DNA of 64,000 nt from Vibrio casei (GCF_002218025.2 NZ_AP018681.1:1054001-1118000); one strand, 5' to 3'; positions 47,008-56,491 are shown, counted from the first letter of the stretch. Numbers and translations: made by a program. Notes: a model not told the origin generated them from the sequence alone.

Positions 47008-47823
47008 ATGTACGCAGACACCATTAAAAAGTGCTCGAACAACGCGGCTCGTATCGTCAAGCTTGCTGATAATAACCCACTGGGTTTTTGGATTAGCTCA
47101 GCGATGGCGGGCGCTTATGTCGGCATCGGCATTATTTTAATTTTCACTTTCGGAAACCTTGTTGATCCTTCTATTCGTCCGCTAGTAATGGGCGCAACTT
47201 TTGGTATCGCATTAACATTGGTGATCATTGCAGGCTCTGAACTGTTCACCGGTCACACTATGTTTTTGGCATTTGGCGCATTAACCGGCCAAGTGTCTTG
47301 GAAAGATAACGCGCGCATCTTGCCACAAACTTGGCTAGGTAACTTAATCGGCTCAGTATTGGTCGCTTACCTATTCTTCCTTGCTGGCGGCGGTAATCTT
47401 CTACCGGATGCAAAAAGCTTCTTACACGCAGCAGCCCTAGGTAAAACAGCGGCGCCTGCTAGCGTACTATTTTTTAAAGGCATTCTATGTAACTGGTTAG
47501 TATGTCTAGCGATTTGGATGTGTCAACGTGTTGAAGGTACTGGTAAATTCATCGCGATCTGGTGGTGTTTATTGGCTTTCATCGGCGCAGGGTTTGAGCA
47601 CTCAATTGCTAACATGACTATCTTTGCACTTTCTTATTTCGGCAACCATTCAGATGCGTTCACTCTAGGTGGTATCTGGCATAACCTATTATGGGTATCA
47701 TTAGGTAATATCGTTTCTGGTGCTATCTTTATGGCGGTGGGTTACTGGTTAGCGACTCCAAAAACAGAGCGTCCAGTATTTGAAAAAACGGCTGAAACGG
47801 CCACTAAACCAGTCAAAGCATAA
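47008..47823 (+). CDS. nirC: nitrite transporter NirC
   Basis: 271-residue inner-membrane channel of the formate/nitrite transporter family with six membrane segments. It has AGAYVGIGIILIF in segment one, GSELFTGHTM in the substrate loop, KGILCNWLVCLAIWM and GFEHSIANM, all conserved in NirC/FocA. It imports nitrite made in the periplasm by NapA for reduction by NirBD. Confidence 0.95.
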   Translation: MYADTIKKCSNNAARIVKLADNNPLGFWISSAMAGAYVGIGIILIFTFGNLVDPSIRPLVMGATFGIALTLVIIAGSELFTGHTMFLAFGALTGQVSWKDNARILPQTWLGNLIGSVLVAYLFFLAGGGNLLPDAKSFLHAAALGKTAAPASVLFFKGILCNWLVCLAIWMCQRVEGTGKFIAIWWCLLAFIGAGFEHSIANMTIFALSYFGNHSDAFTLGGIWHNLLWVSLGNIVSGAIFMAVGYWLATPKTERPVFEKTAETATKPVKA

Positions 47824-47843
47824 TGATCTAACCTAAACCTGAG

Positions 47844-47885
47844 TCTCGGGTCTCGGGTCTCGGGTCTCGGGTCTCGGGTCTCGGG
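47844..47885 (+). repeat. 7-bp tandem repeat, six copies
   Basis: TCTCGGG repeated six times without mismatch (42 bp) between nirC and cobA, starting 20 nt after the nirC stop and ending 53 nt before the cobA ATG. A 7-bp unit in a spacer can change length by slippage and so alter promoter or leader spacing. Confidence 0.95.
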
Positions 47886-47938
47886 TTAAAAATACCCACT
47901 CTATTCAATACGTCAATTTCATCTTTTGAAGGCATATT

Positions 47939-48703
47939 ATGACTACTCAACCATCTCAAGCTTTTGTTTCTCTTGTGGGCGCAGGCCCTGGTGATCCTGA
48001 TTTACTCACCATGAAAGCCTACCGATTAATTCAAACAGCCGATGTTGTGGTTTACGACCGTTTGGTATCAAAAGAGATCATGGACTTAGTCACTCCATAC
48101 GCAGAATTATTATTTGTGGGTAAAAAACTCAACCATCACTGTGTTCCGCAAGATCAAATCAATCAGATATTGGTAGACAAAGCACTCGAAGGAAAACATG
48201 TCGTGCGCTTAAAAGGTGGCGACCCGTTTATTTTTGGTCGTGGTGGCGAAGAGTTAGAAACACTGGTTGAACACAATATTCCTTTTGAAGTGGTTCCGGG
48301 GATCACTGCGGCCTCCGGCTGTAGTGCTTATGCAGGCATTCCGTTAACTCATCGCGATCATGCTCAAAGTGTTCAATTCATCACGGGGCATTTAAAGCCT
48401 AAAAACCAACAGCAAGAAGGACAAGATATTCAATGGCAAAGTCTCGCCAAAAATAATCATACTTTGGTGTTTTACATGGGCTTAAAACAAGCGCCTGTTA
48501 TTCGCCAAAACTTAACAGAAAATGGCCTATCCATTAACACCCCATGCGCTATTATCGAACGTGGTACAACCGCCAAGCAACGCGTATTAACCGGCATGTT
48601 ATCTGATCTCGATAACCTCGCTAAACAAGCCATTAGCCCATCGTTAATTATTGTTGGTAGTGTGGTGAACCTACAAGGAAAATTAAAATGGTTTGGGAAG
48701 TAA
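47939..48703 (+). CDS. cobA: uroporphyrinogen-III C-methyltransferase
   Basis: 254-residue SAM-dependent methyltransferase forming precorrin-2 for siroheme. It has the N-terminal [15 protein letters not shown] loop, VVYDRLVS, and [13 protein letters not shown] near residue 95, then [20 protein letters not shown]. It is a single-domain SUMT without the CysG dehydrogenase/chelatase part. Being last after nirBDC, it likely supplies siroheme to NirB. Confidence 0.94.
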   Translation: MTTQPSQAFVSLVGAGPGDPDLLTMKAYRLIQTADVVVYDRLVSKEIMDLVTPYAELLFVGKKLNHHCVPQDQINQILVDKALEGKHVVRLKGGDPFIFGRGGEELETLVEHNIPFEVVPGITAASGCSAYAGIPLTHRDHAQSVQFITGHLKPKNQQQEGQDIQWQSLAKNNHTLVFYMGLKQAPVIRQNLTENGLSINTPCAIIERGTTAKQRVLTGMLSDLDNLAKQAISPSLIIVGSVVNLQGKLKWFGK

Positions 48704-48814
48704 ATAACCACTAGAAATTCATCCCATGCTCTTTAAGAACTTCCCATTCAAGATCATTTTGAATAATACGACAATGATTCACATAATTTATGTATATTTT
48801 TCAATAATAAAAAA

Positions 48815-49464
48815 TCAATCTAAATCATTAAAAAGATAACCTTGAGAATAACAATTATGTTCTAATGAAAAATCAAGATGTTCTTTACTTTCAATACCTT
48901 CTATAATTACTAAGCATCCACAAGATTTAATAAAAAAATCAATTCAATCAGTAATGACTTATATTTTAAATAAAACCCCCAAAAAATAACCTTATCAATT
49001 TTTATAACTTTAAAATTACTTGTGATTACAGATGAAAGATTTGCCGAACCACATCCAAAATCATCCAACCAAAAAGCCACATCAATATTAGAAAATCGTT
49101 CAGACAATTTTTTTAATTCATCACAACTTAAAAAACTGAGACAAAACTCATTAAGTTCTAAAGACAGAACCACACTTTCTGTTCGTAATTTTAAAGCTTC
49201 TTCATAAAGGTATTCTACTATTATAGGATTATTTAACATGATATGGTTAACATTAATACTAACGTTTATATTAGAATGATTTTTTAAAAATCCAAAAGTA
49301 TCCATTATTAAATTAAGACATTCAAAATCTGATAAACTTAAAAAATAATCATCAACAGAAGAAACTAATTTATTAATATTACTTGGCTTTGCTAGGACTT
49401 CATAATAACTATTCTCCATCAATGGGCTTACTATCTTTTCCAATCTAAAATCATAATTATTCAA
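48815..49464 (-). pseudogene. EAL-domain phosphodiesterase gene with a frameshift
   Basis: A small stand-alone EAL protein (about 216 codons). The first frame has EVLAKP (for EVLxR/EALLR), SINVNHIML, LSLELNE, FWLDDFGCGSANL and KVIKIDKVIF, then ends early. The C-terminal part continues in another frame: KSCGCLVIIEGIES, and SQGYLFNDLD before the stop at 48815. The lesion is in a run of seven A at 48932-48938; eight would restore the frame. Even repaired, the motif EAL itself is changed to EVL, so catalytic activity is uncertain. It is 27 nt downstream of an HTH gene and very AT-rich. Confidence 0.78.
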
Positions 49465-49491
49465 AATATAAACCTTTATTCAATAAGATAA

Positions 49492-50409
49492 TTACCATAA
49501 AACATCTAAATCAATAGAACCTAACTTTGATACTATCCCATAATTTTTTAACTGCGCCTTAACCAAATTAAATACTATTGGATTTGATACAAACTCAGCC
49601 CACTCTACTTTTATTAAATAAGCTCTTCCTATCAAAGTATTACCTTTTTCTTTCCATACGACTTTACCTCCAGAACTTTCAATAAAATTCAAAAACTGAC
49701 CACCTCTGAATAGGATATATAACGACTGCACATCCGGTACTTTATTTTGAATGTGCATTAAAATATTTCCAATCAAAATTTCAAAAAATTTACTATTTGC
49801 GTAATAACTTACATTAATCAAAACAGATTTATCAATATCATCATCAATACTTAAATTTAAATAATCCAGAAAATAATTAGCTTCAAAAATACATGACGTG
49901 TGAGATAAAATACATTCTTTATTTTTAATTGAGAAAACATAAGTCTTCACTTTAGAGTTAATAGTATCATTCATAAATCTTATATTATTTTTAGACTTTA
50001 CATTTTCATAAAAACCACTAAATATATTCCAATGCTCTGAAACAGTTAATAAAGAATAATTTAATGTTATTGTTTTACTAGTAATAGGCTCATAACAGCT
50101 TACAGAATGATAATAACAATTAAATAAATCTAAAATTTTATCATATAAAATTCTATTTTTTTTAGGTACAATTTTATAATCAATCATCTCAATAAAATTA
50201 ACTAATGGAAATGAAAAGAAACTAATTAAAAGTAATTGTTTATAAAAATTTGGAGTTGTAACACCATTAGCCCACCGACAAAAAGTAATCTCATCTAAAA
50301 ATTCAAATGAACAGTGAAAATTTTGAAGCCTCTCTACGATTTCCTTTCTAGAAAGAACCGATTCTTTTTCTAACTTTCTAATCAAATTAAACAACAACGA
50401 CACCACCAA
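49492..50409 (-). CDS. unrecognised protein with N-terminal HTH, paired with the EAL gene
   Basis: 305-residue protein that I do not recognise. Residues ~15-60 (RKEIVERLQNFHC, then FLDEITFCRWANGVTTPNFYK split over the next helix) look like a phage-repressor-type helix-turn-helix in which the TPNFYKQL helix recognises DNA. The rest is mixed alpha/beta without clear motifs. GC content is far lower than in the neighbours, suggesting acquisition. The start is a TTG or GTG codon (TTGGTGGTGTCG), with no ATG nearby. A palindrome upstream may be its operator. Likely a regulator acting with the downstream EAL protein; inference only. Confidence 0.6.
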   Translation of the reverse strand: MVVSLLFNLIRKLEKESVLSRKEIVERLQNFHCSFEFLDEITFCRWANGVTTPNFYKQLLLISFFSFPLVNFIEMIDYKIVPKKNRILYDKILDLFNCYYHSVSCYEPITSKTITLNYSLLTVSEHWNIFSGFYENVKSKNNIRFMNDTINSKVKTYVFSIKNKECILSHTSCIFEANYFLDYLNLSIDDDIDKSVLINVSYYANSKFFEILIGNILMHIQNKVPDVQSLYILFRGGQFLNFIESSGGKVVWKEKGNTLIGRAYLIKVEWAEFVSNPIVFNLVKAQLKNYGIVSKLGSIDLDVLW

Positions 50410-50446
50410 TTAATAAAATCAACTACAAGTAACCATACACTCACAA

Positions 50447-50469
50447 AAATGTAATCATTTGTTACATTT
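50447..50469. promoter_or_regulatory. palindrome before the HTH gene
   Basis: AAATGTAA-TCATTTG-TTACATTT, perfect 8-bp arms with a 7-bp centre, about 40 nt before the HTH gene start. A further GTTAC-like element follows. Possible autoregulatory operator or promoter element. Confidence 0.4.
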
Positions 50470-50649
50470 ATAATTACATCGGTAACAAACAAACAAAATA
50501 GCAACAAAGAATAAATTTCACATACCAATGCTAATTATCCTCACGGAACATAAATAAGACTCTATTTTATGGATATTGTTCGATAATATTTTATATTTTA
50601 TAAAACTATTAATACGCTAAAGATTCACTAAGAACATCACATAAAAATA

Positions 50650-51390
50650 ACCTTTAAATGACATTGAAATACATAAACTGCATGAAGTTATATCGATAAA
50701 CATTACTTGAGCTATTAACAACGTCATGATCTATATTATACCTAGGTCACCTTGCGGTTCGTATTTGATGGATGATGGCATAGCAAATATCTTACTGAAG
50801 TAAGCTTTCCCTATATTTTATCCAGCTCCTATCAAATAGTTCTACCTCTAAAGCTTTAGGTTATTTGTTTTAAGTATACTAACTTTGGGAACTGCAAATC
50901 CCAAAGCCCTAACTAATTCAATACAAAATACTCGTTTTCTACACTTCCTTTGAGATCCAGTGTCGAATTAGTTTGGTGTATTTCACCTATTAGCAGTTTG
51001 ATAATGTGTGTGGTAGGTATGCATTCTTTCGGTATACACCATTGTGCATCAATGAATAAGAGTGTTGTTTTTTATAAGGAAGTTCAGGAAAGAATAAAAC
51101 AATCTCACCAACACTATCCCCTTTCCAATTTCTTTTAAAAGGTCAAATGGTTGCTTGGATGAGGCTTTATACTTTACAACGAACCTATCTCCAGTTTGAG
51201 GGCTGTCTGGTAATAGATTGTCAAAATAATTTAATAACAGTATGAGAGTGATTGGTGGTGATTAAAGTTTCAATGATAGTGGCCCAGTCATCGCATTGGT
51301 TACCAAGCTCTCATCATCATTTTTATCAAACGAAGTTATCGGTTCTTTTTCTTTGATAGTCAATGTTATATTTATTACTTGGATCAACAA
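50650..51390 (-). pseudogene. hipA: decayed hipA (type II toxin kinase) remnant
   Basis: Reading the minus strand in several frames recovers, in order, segments that align with E. coli HipA as I remember it: an N-terminal piece ending GPLSLKL; LPDSP and KQPFDLLKEIGKG; WCIPKECIPTTHIIKLLIGE and NSTLDLKGSVENEYF; ALEVELFDRSW; PSSIKYEPQGDLGI; and NFMQFMYFNVI. At least four frameshifts and several stops separate them, and the catalytic C-terminal part is missing. No hipB was found. This accounts for most of an otherwise empty 1-kb gap. The ends are approximate. Confidence 0.8.
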
Positions 51391-51397
51391 AAATAAA

Positions 51398-51682
51398 TCA
51401 CCCTCCTCCACTCACTATCACTTCTTTTTGCAGCTTCGTAAGCTTCTTAATCCGTATTTCTTCTTTCAATGCGGTGCTCTTATCGGCCACTACTTGCGCC
51501 CATTCTAGGCTTAGAGGGCCTTTGCCTCGCAAGTACTTGGCGCCCTTGCCTGTTTGGTGTTGTTCAAATCGGCGTTCAAGGTCATTGGTGATCCCGCAAT
51601 ACAGCGTATTGGTACGTGTGCGGATAAGGTATACGTACCAATCCTTTTGTGATTCACTTTGTTTAAGCGCAGCGTCTGTCAT
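51398..51682 (-). CDS. GIY-YIG nuclease-superfamily protein, YhbQ-like
   Basis: 94-residue single-domain protein. It has WYVYLIRTRTNTLYCGITNDLERRF (split GIY-YIG motif: VYLI and YCGIT) and later ALKEEIRIKKLTKLQK. Length fits the UPF0213/YhbQ group. ATG 51682 overlaps closely with the yceH stop (spacing 3 nt), so it is co-transcribed with yceH. Function in the cell is not established. Confidence 0.88.
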   Translation of the reverse strand: MTDAALKQSESQKDWYVYLIRTRTNTLYCGITNDLERRFEQHQTGKGAKYLRGKGPLSLEWAQVVADKSTALKEEIRIKKLTKLQKEVIVSGGG

Positions 51683-51685
51683 CAC

Positions 51686-52342
51686 TTAATCGGTAATTAA
51701 GGCTTTGAGTTCTTCAACTTGCGCAGTTAATTCAGACACTTGTTTTTCTAATGCGCTAATGCGTTCTTCTTGTTCATTATGATTATGAGCAAAAGAAACT
51801 GGAGCCGTTGAGACATAAGACTCTACATTCACTTCACCACAAAATAGGTGCTGATAACGAGATTCACGCTTGCCTGGTTCTCGGGGCAGCTTCACAACTA
51901 ACGCGCCTTCTTCACGGCTAGCCATTTGCTCTAATAAGGCCTCCACTTGTTTCACATCAGTAAATTCACACAAGCGATTGGTACGAGTGCGAATTTCACC
52001 TGGCGTTTGTGCGCCACGTAAAAGCATACAACAAATAATGCCACGCTCTTGAACACTGAACTTCAACGATCCAAATTCGGTATTACAAAAACGATGACGA
52101 AATTTAGAAACCCGGCTGTTAAAGCCACTTTCATCAGTCATTAAACGGCGATCAATCAATGCTTGTGCGGCATCCATGACTTCCGCTTCAGAAAGTGCCA
52201 TTACAGGTTCACGATTACTTTTTTGGTTACAAGCCGTAGTTAGGCTATTTAATGTCAGTGGGTAATAATCAGGAGTGGTTACTTCTTTCTCAATCAAGCA
52301 ACCAATAATTCGAGCTTCAACAGCCGTCAGTTCTATATTCAT
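51686..52342 (-). CDS. yceH: YceH/DUF480 family protein
   Basis: 218-residue protein of the DUF480 family with two winged-helix-like repeats. It begins MNIELTAVEARIIGCLIEKE and contains YYPLTLNSLTTACNQKSNREPVM, the family hallmark, and a C-terminal coiled coil (about residues 190-216). Function unknown. Upstream neighbour of the GIY-YIG gene. Confidence 0.92.
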   Translation of the reverse strand: MNIELTAVEARIIGCLIEKEVTTPDYYPLTLNSLTTACNQKSNREPVMALSEAEVMDAAQALIDRRLMTDESGFNSRVSKFRHRFCNTEFGSLKFSVQERGIICCMLLRGAQTPGEIRTRTNRLCEFTDVKQVEALLEQMASREEGALVVKLPREPGKRESRYQHLFCGEVNVESYVSTAPVSFAHNHNEQEERISALEKQVSELTAQVEELKALITD

Positions 52343-52387
52343 TGTTTTTCTATTCCTTTATGAAGGCAGAGAACGAAAGACTTAAGA

Positions 52388-52564
52388 TTAATGATCCCAA
52401 CCATATGGGCGATAAATCCGTCGCCCATTATCTGTAACCACAATAATATGACTTCGGTTTAAGTCTAGTTCTAATTTTTTAATCCCTTGCCTTGAGTTAA
52501 GGTAAGCATGTTTAAAACGCTCTTGGGCACTTTGAGCCATAATGGCGATGTCTTTCTTTTTCAT
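52388..52564 (-). CDS. 58-residue hypothetical protein upstream of yceH
   Basis: Short ORF: basic N-terminus MKKKDIAIMAQSAQERF, a KKLELDLNRSH helix, then a beta-like stretch IIVVTDNGRRIYRPYGW ending in DH. Composition is typical of a real soluble protein, and the ORF ends 46 nt before yceH on the same strand. No membrane segment. I recognise no family. A TGACAATCTTGTCA palindrome lies 22 nt before its start (52587-52600). The ribosome binding site is poor, so confidence is moderate. Confidence 0.55.
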   Translation of the reverse strand: MKKKDIAIMAQSAQERFKHAYLNSRQGIKKLELDLNRSHIIVVTDNGRRIYRPYGWDH

Positions 52565-52782
52565 ATTAATGAAGAATTCACTTTCCTGACAATCTTGTCA
52601 ATCATTTATATAAAATCAATACACTTAGCGGTGAGTAAGTAAGATCAAAAAAGGGTAAATGGTAAAATTTCATTGCAAATAAATACCTATCGACTTTTAT
52701 TTTGATCTTAGGTCTGTTCTGTCTGTTAGGTATATGGTTTAATTTGGGAAGATAAATACTCATTGTGAATTAGGAATAAACT

Positions 52783-53100
52783 ATGGCTAACGTATTTGAA
52801 ATCGTAAACCAAGCTCGTCGTAAAAATAAACTGAAACGTGAAATTCTTGATAATGAAAAGAAAATCCGTGATAACCGTAAGCGTGTCGATTTACTTGAAA
52901 ACTTGTTGGACTACATCAAACCAGAGATGACTCACGAAGAAATCATCGCAATCGTTAAGAACATGAAAGCAGATTATGAAGATCGTGTAGATGACCACAT
53001 TATTAATGGCGCAGAAATTTCAAAACAGCGCCGTGAAATCAGCCGTAAAATTCGCGAATTGACCGAAGCAGACAAACTACAACATTCTGCTAAAAAATAA
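52783..53100 (+). CDS. yeeX: YeeX/DUF496 family protein
   Basis: 105-residue highly charged protein, mostly helical, with coiled-coil character. It matches the YeeX pattern: [30 protein letters not shown] split over residues 25-45, YIKPEM and [26 protein letters not shown] precedes the ATG. Function is not known with certainty; a terminator follows. Confidence 0.92.
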   Translation: MANVFEIVNQARRKNKLKREILDNEKKIRDNRKRVDLLENLLDYIKPEMTHEEIIAIVKNMKADYEDRVDDHIINGAEISKQRREISRKIRELTEADKLQHSAKK

Positions 53101-53118
53101 TTGATTAGTATGATTTTA

Positions 53119-53142
53119 GGGCTCTTATTAGAGCCTTTATTT
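53119..53142 (+). terminator. terminator after yeeX
   Basis: GGGCTC pairs with GAGCCT (one G-T pair) with a 6-nt loop, followed by TTATTTT. Confidence 0.7.
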
Positions 53143-53143
53143 T

Positions 53144-53176
53144 ACTTATATGCTCTTCTTACTTGAGCATATAAGT
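53144..53176. repeat. inverted repeat before the DUF2057 gene
   Basis: Perfect 12-bp arms ACTTATATGCTC/GAGCATATAAGT with a 9-nt loop, 2 nt after the yeeX terminator and 44 nt before the next ATG. It could be a second terminator or a leader hairpin or operator. Confidence 0.6.
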
Positions 53177-53220
53177 CATTCCATGTCTGTAATCGGTATC
53201 TTTTAATTAAGGGAATCACT

Positions 53221-53862
53221 ATGTCTTTCAAACATTTTATTCTACAACCTTTAGCCATCGCTTTTATTGGTTTTAGCGCTTCGGCTGCCGCTGACGTCAC
53301 CATTACCTTCCCAACCGATGTCGAGATGCTAGCCGTAAACAGTGAAAAACCCGAAATGAACGGCGGCGTATTTGCTAGCACGAAAAGCATTACATTACCC
53401 GATGGGGAAAATCAGATCGTATTCCGCTATACACCAGTATTTCACGAAGGTGGTGAGCGAAACGCAGTCAATACCAATGCGATTATTACTAAATTCACTG
53501 TATCCAACACAGAACTTACCCTTGAAGTTCCTCAGTACCGTTCAGCGGATAACGCTAAAGAGTTTGATAAGAACCCAACATGGAAACTTGTCGATGACAA
53601 AGGGAATCCAGTTGACGTTAAGCAAGATAAGTTAATCAAAAATGGGGTTCAACTAGGGCGTCAATACGATACTGAATCGGTTGCTTATAACAAAAAAGGC
53701 GGGATTGCTGCTATTATTCCTGCCAGTACAGCGGCTAATATTCAGGTTCCCGTTAATAGCCAATACAAAACCACCGAAGAACAAATGTTGCACTATTGGT
53801 ATGACAAAGCGGACAAAGAAACTAAACAACGTTTCATTCAATCCATCATCCAAGTGAAATAA
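53221..53862 (+). CDS. DUF2057 (YccT-like) secreted protein
   Basis: 213-residue exported protein. The signal peptide is at residues 1-24 (ending SAAA). It then has ADVTITFPTDVEMLAVN and LPDGENQIVFRYTPVF, the DUF2057/UPF0319 signature, and the C-terminal LHYWYDKADKETKQRF helix. Located in the periplasm; role unknown. Single gene between terminators. Confidence 0.9.
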   Translation: MSFKHFILQPLAIAFIGFSASAAADVTITFPTDVEMLAVNSEKPEMNGGVFASTKSITLPDGENQIVFRYTPVFHEGGERNAVNTNAIITKFTVSNTELTLEVPQYRSADNAKEFDKNPTWKLVDDKGNPVDVKQDKLIKNGVQLGRQYDTESVAYNKKGGIAAIIPASTAANIQVPVNSQYKTTEEQMLHYWYDKADKETKQRFIQSIIQVK

Positions 53863-53931
53863 TAAAATATAAGGATTGGTTTTTTATTCTAAAAAAATGA
53901 ATGAAAATGCTTATCCTTCTATACAATATGG

Positions 53932-53968
53932 AAAAAGCCGATATCATATCAATAGATATCGGCTTTTT
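53932..53968. terminator. bidirectional terminator, DUF2057 gene / helicase
   Basis: Perfect 14-bp stem AAAAAGCCGATATC/GATATCGGCTTTTT with a 9-nt loop, between convergent genes. Confidence 0.9.
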
Positions 53969-54018
53969 CATTGAACATGTCGGATCCTAAAGTATCCTTA
54001 CATATTAAAAAGGAAATT

Positions 54019-55353
54019 CTACTCGTCGTCATTCACGACAGGGTTCTTTTTCTTCTTCGGTATAAATACTTGGTCACCCACAGCTACATTTTTATAGAAA
54101 CTGTTATCGCGTTTCACTGGTTTCTTAGGTGTTGTCGCCCCTTTATTGGTCGCTTTCTTCGTTTTTTCTGGGCCTTTATTCTTAAATGGTTGACGCGGTT
54201 TAATGCCTTTAAACTTACCTTTCAAGCCTTCTAATTCAGAGAATGCTAGATCTTGTTGTAAGTAGGTCTCAATATTTTTAAAGCTTGCCCAGTCTTTAGG
54301 ACCAACTAAAGAATACGCCGTTCCTCGATTTCCAGCACGACCAGTACGTCCTACACGGTGAACATATTCTTCAGTGTGCTTTGGCATATCAAAGTTAATC
54401 ACGTGCGTCACGTTGGCGATATCGAGACCACGAGAAGCAATATCCGTAGTCACCAGAATTTTATGCACTGAACGCTCAAATTGACTCATGATGTTATTAC
54501 GTTGAGTTTGGTTTAACCCCCCGCTTAATGCCACCGCTTTCAATTTTTGTTCATTTAATTTGTCCGTTAAGCGCTCGGTATCGGCACGTGTCGCGGTGAA
54601 AATAATAACTTGTTTATATTCAGCCTCTTGCAATAAACGCTCAAGAAGGGCTTCTTTATGGTCTAAATGGTCACAAAGATAGAAAGATTGATCGATATCT
54701 TTATGTTCTTCAGCAGAGGCACCAATAGCAATTCGCTTAGGATCGTTCAGCAATTGCGAAGATAAACCATTCACTTCTGCGTGATCAAGCGTGGCAGAAA
54801 ACATCAACGTTTGGCGACGACGATGTTTCGCAGCTTTATGAATTTTCAATAACTCAGGGGCAAAACCTAGATCTAACATGCGATCAGCTTCATCTAAAAC
54901 AAGAGTTTCAACTCCTTCTAAATATAGAGAACGATGCTCAAGATGATCCGCCAAGCGACCCGGTGTCGCCACAATAAATTTAGGGTACTTACGTAATGCT
55001 TTTACTTGGTCGTTAAAGTTTTCACCACCGACAATCAAAGTACCAGTATAGGAAAGCCCACCAAGCATGGCTTTTAGTTCACCGAATACTTGTTTTGCAA
55101 GCTCACGAGTCGGTGCCAAAATTATCCCACGAGGGTCTTTTGCCGAAAGAGATTTCGTTTTTAACGCCTTATGCAACATAGGTAAAACAAACGCTAATGT
55201 TTTACCTGAACCGGTTTTGGACGAGGCCAATAAATCTTTACCCACAATAGCGACAGGAATAGCTTGACGCTGAATATCCGTCGCTTTTGCGAAGTTATAA
55301 TGTTGTAGATTTTTTAATAGACGATTATCTAGACCAAGATCTTTAAATTGCAA
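54019..55353 (-). CDS. DEAD-box RNA helicase (RhlE/SrmB-like)
   Basis: 444-residue ATP-dependent RNA helicase. Motifs in order: Q motif around IQRQAIP, Walker A SSKTGSGKT, PTRELA, TPGRL, DEAD in VLDEADRMLDLGF, SAT in FSATLD, then helicase C-terminal TDIASRGLDI and HRVGRTGRAG. A basic, low-complexity Lys/Pro/Thr tail follows (residues ~385-440), suited to RNA binding. Which of the Vibrio DEAD proteins it corresponds to I cannot tell. Confidence 0.92.
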   Translation of the reverse strand: MQFKDLGLDNRLLKNLQHYNFAKATDIQRQAIPVAIVGKDLLASSKTGSGKTLAFVLPMLHKALKTKSLSAKDPRGIILAPTRELAKQVFGELKAMLGGLSYTGTLIVGGENFNDQVKALRKYPKFIVATPGRLADHLEHRSLYLEGVETLVLDEADRMLDLGFAPELLKIHKAAKHRRRQTLMFSATLDHAEVNGLSSQLLNDPKRIAIGASAEEHKDIDQSFYLCDHLDHKEALLERLLQEAEYKQVIIFTATRADTERLTDKLNEQKLKAVALSGGLNQTQRNNIMSQFERSVHKILVTTDIASRGLDIANVTHVINFDMPKHTEEYVHRVGRTGRAGNRGTAYSLVGPKDWASFKNIETYLQQDLAFSELEGLKGKFKGIKPRQPFKNKGPEKTKKATNKGATTPKKPVKRDNSFYKNVAVGDQVFIPKKKKNPVVNDDE

Positions 55354-55407
55354 AGGGTGTGCTCCAAGGGAAATAAAAACAAAATCGGTTGTATAATAAC
55401 ACAGCCC

Positions 55408-56409
55408 CTAATCAGTTTGGCGGATTTTTAATTGACGAGGAATCAATTCAATACCGGGACTATAGCGCTTTGCGGATGCATTAAGAGCAAGTTCCAACGC
55501 GCTGTCGGCAATCAGCTCAAATCTCTGAGAAAGTGAATTAATTTTAATCGGCAAAAAGTCGAGTAAACGGTTATCACCATAGGTGGCAATTTTAATCGTT
55601 TTCATGAGTTTAGGATGTTCAAACATCACATCCAATACGCCTTCTAAGAGAGTATAAGATGTGGTAATAATGGCGTCCGGTAATTCACCATCATTCAACC
55701 ATTTTTTCATCACCTCCCGCCCAGACTCACGGTTAAATAGTGCGCCATATTCTATTTTTGATTCAATATAATGATTTATTGTCGACGACTTACGCAACGC
55801 AGCTTCAAAACCAAGTTGACGTTCTTTTGAAACATTTAATGTCGGTAATGCGCCTATCAATCCAGCCGTTTTTATCTCAGAGGATAGTATTGAAGACGTC
55901 AGCTTCAATGCGCCTTCAAAATCCTCACTGATCACACAACTAAAATATTCATCATCTAATGGGCGATCGAGCGCAATAACTGGCGTCCCTTTCTGCTGAA
56001 TAGACAGATAAAATTCATTGGCATCTTTCATTGAACTTGCAACAAACAACGCATCAATACGTCGACTGACTAACGCATTCACGACCGATTTTTCCGTTTT
56101 CGGATCATCATCTGAACCGCCAATTAAAATCTGATACCCAGCTTGCCGTGAGTTAAATTCTAATAATTTAGCTAATCGCGCGTAACTGCTATTTTCCAAA
56201 TCAGGAATGACTAGACCAAAAGATCGACTTTGTCCGGCTCGCAAAGATGAAGCCGCGTGATCAGGCTGATAATTATGCTCTTCAACCACCGCCATCACTT
56301 TTTGCTGCGTTTTTTGACTAATACGATACTTAGTCGCTTTTCCATTAATGACATAACTTGCCGTCGTTTTAGATACCCCTGCCAGTTTGGCTATTTCATC
56401 AAGAGTCAT
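55408..56409 (-). CDS. cra: catabolite repressor/activator Cra (FruR)
   Basis: 333-residue LacI-family regulator. It has an N-terminal HTH (MTLDEIAKLAGVSKTTASYVI), the FruR-specific hinge region NYQPDHAASSLRAGQSRSFG, and a periplasmic-binding-protein-like domain. It is divergent from fruBKA. Its sites in the intergenic region suggest control by fructose 1-phosphate, as in E. coli. Confidence 0.92.
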   Translation of the reverse strand: MTLDEIAKLAGVSKTTASYVINGKATKYRISQKTQQKVMAVVEEHNYQPDHAASSLRAGQSRSFGLVIPDLENSSYARLAKLLEFNSRQAGYQILIGGSDDDPKTEKSVVNALVSRRIDALFVASSMKDANEFYLSIQQKGTPVIALDRPLDDEYFSCVISEDFEGALKLTSSILSSEIKTAGLIGALPTLNVSKERQLGFEAALRKSSTINHYIESKIEYGALFNRESGREVMKKWLNDGELPDAIITTSYTLLEGVLDVMFEHPKLMKTIKIATYGDNRLLDFLPIKINSLSQRFELIADSALELALNASAKRYSPGIELIPRQLKIRQTD

Positions 56410-56491
56410 TCGGTTTCCCCGCTAATTATGCTCATTATGTGCACTGGATCAAAAATACACAGGCTCGATCATTATCTTATTTGAATTATAA

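Noticed and set aside
47844..47885. Possible CRISPR-like array
   Set aside because: The 7-bp units are contiguous with no spacers; it is a simple tandem repeat.
50950..51138. Plus-strand ORF of 62 codons
   Set aside because: It is the antisense of the hipA remnant; composition is not protein-like and there is no ribosome binding site.
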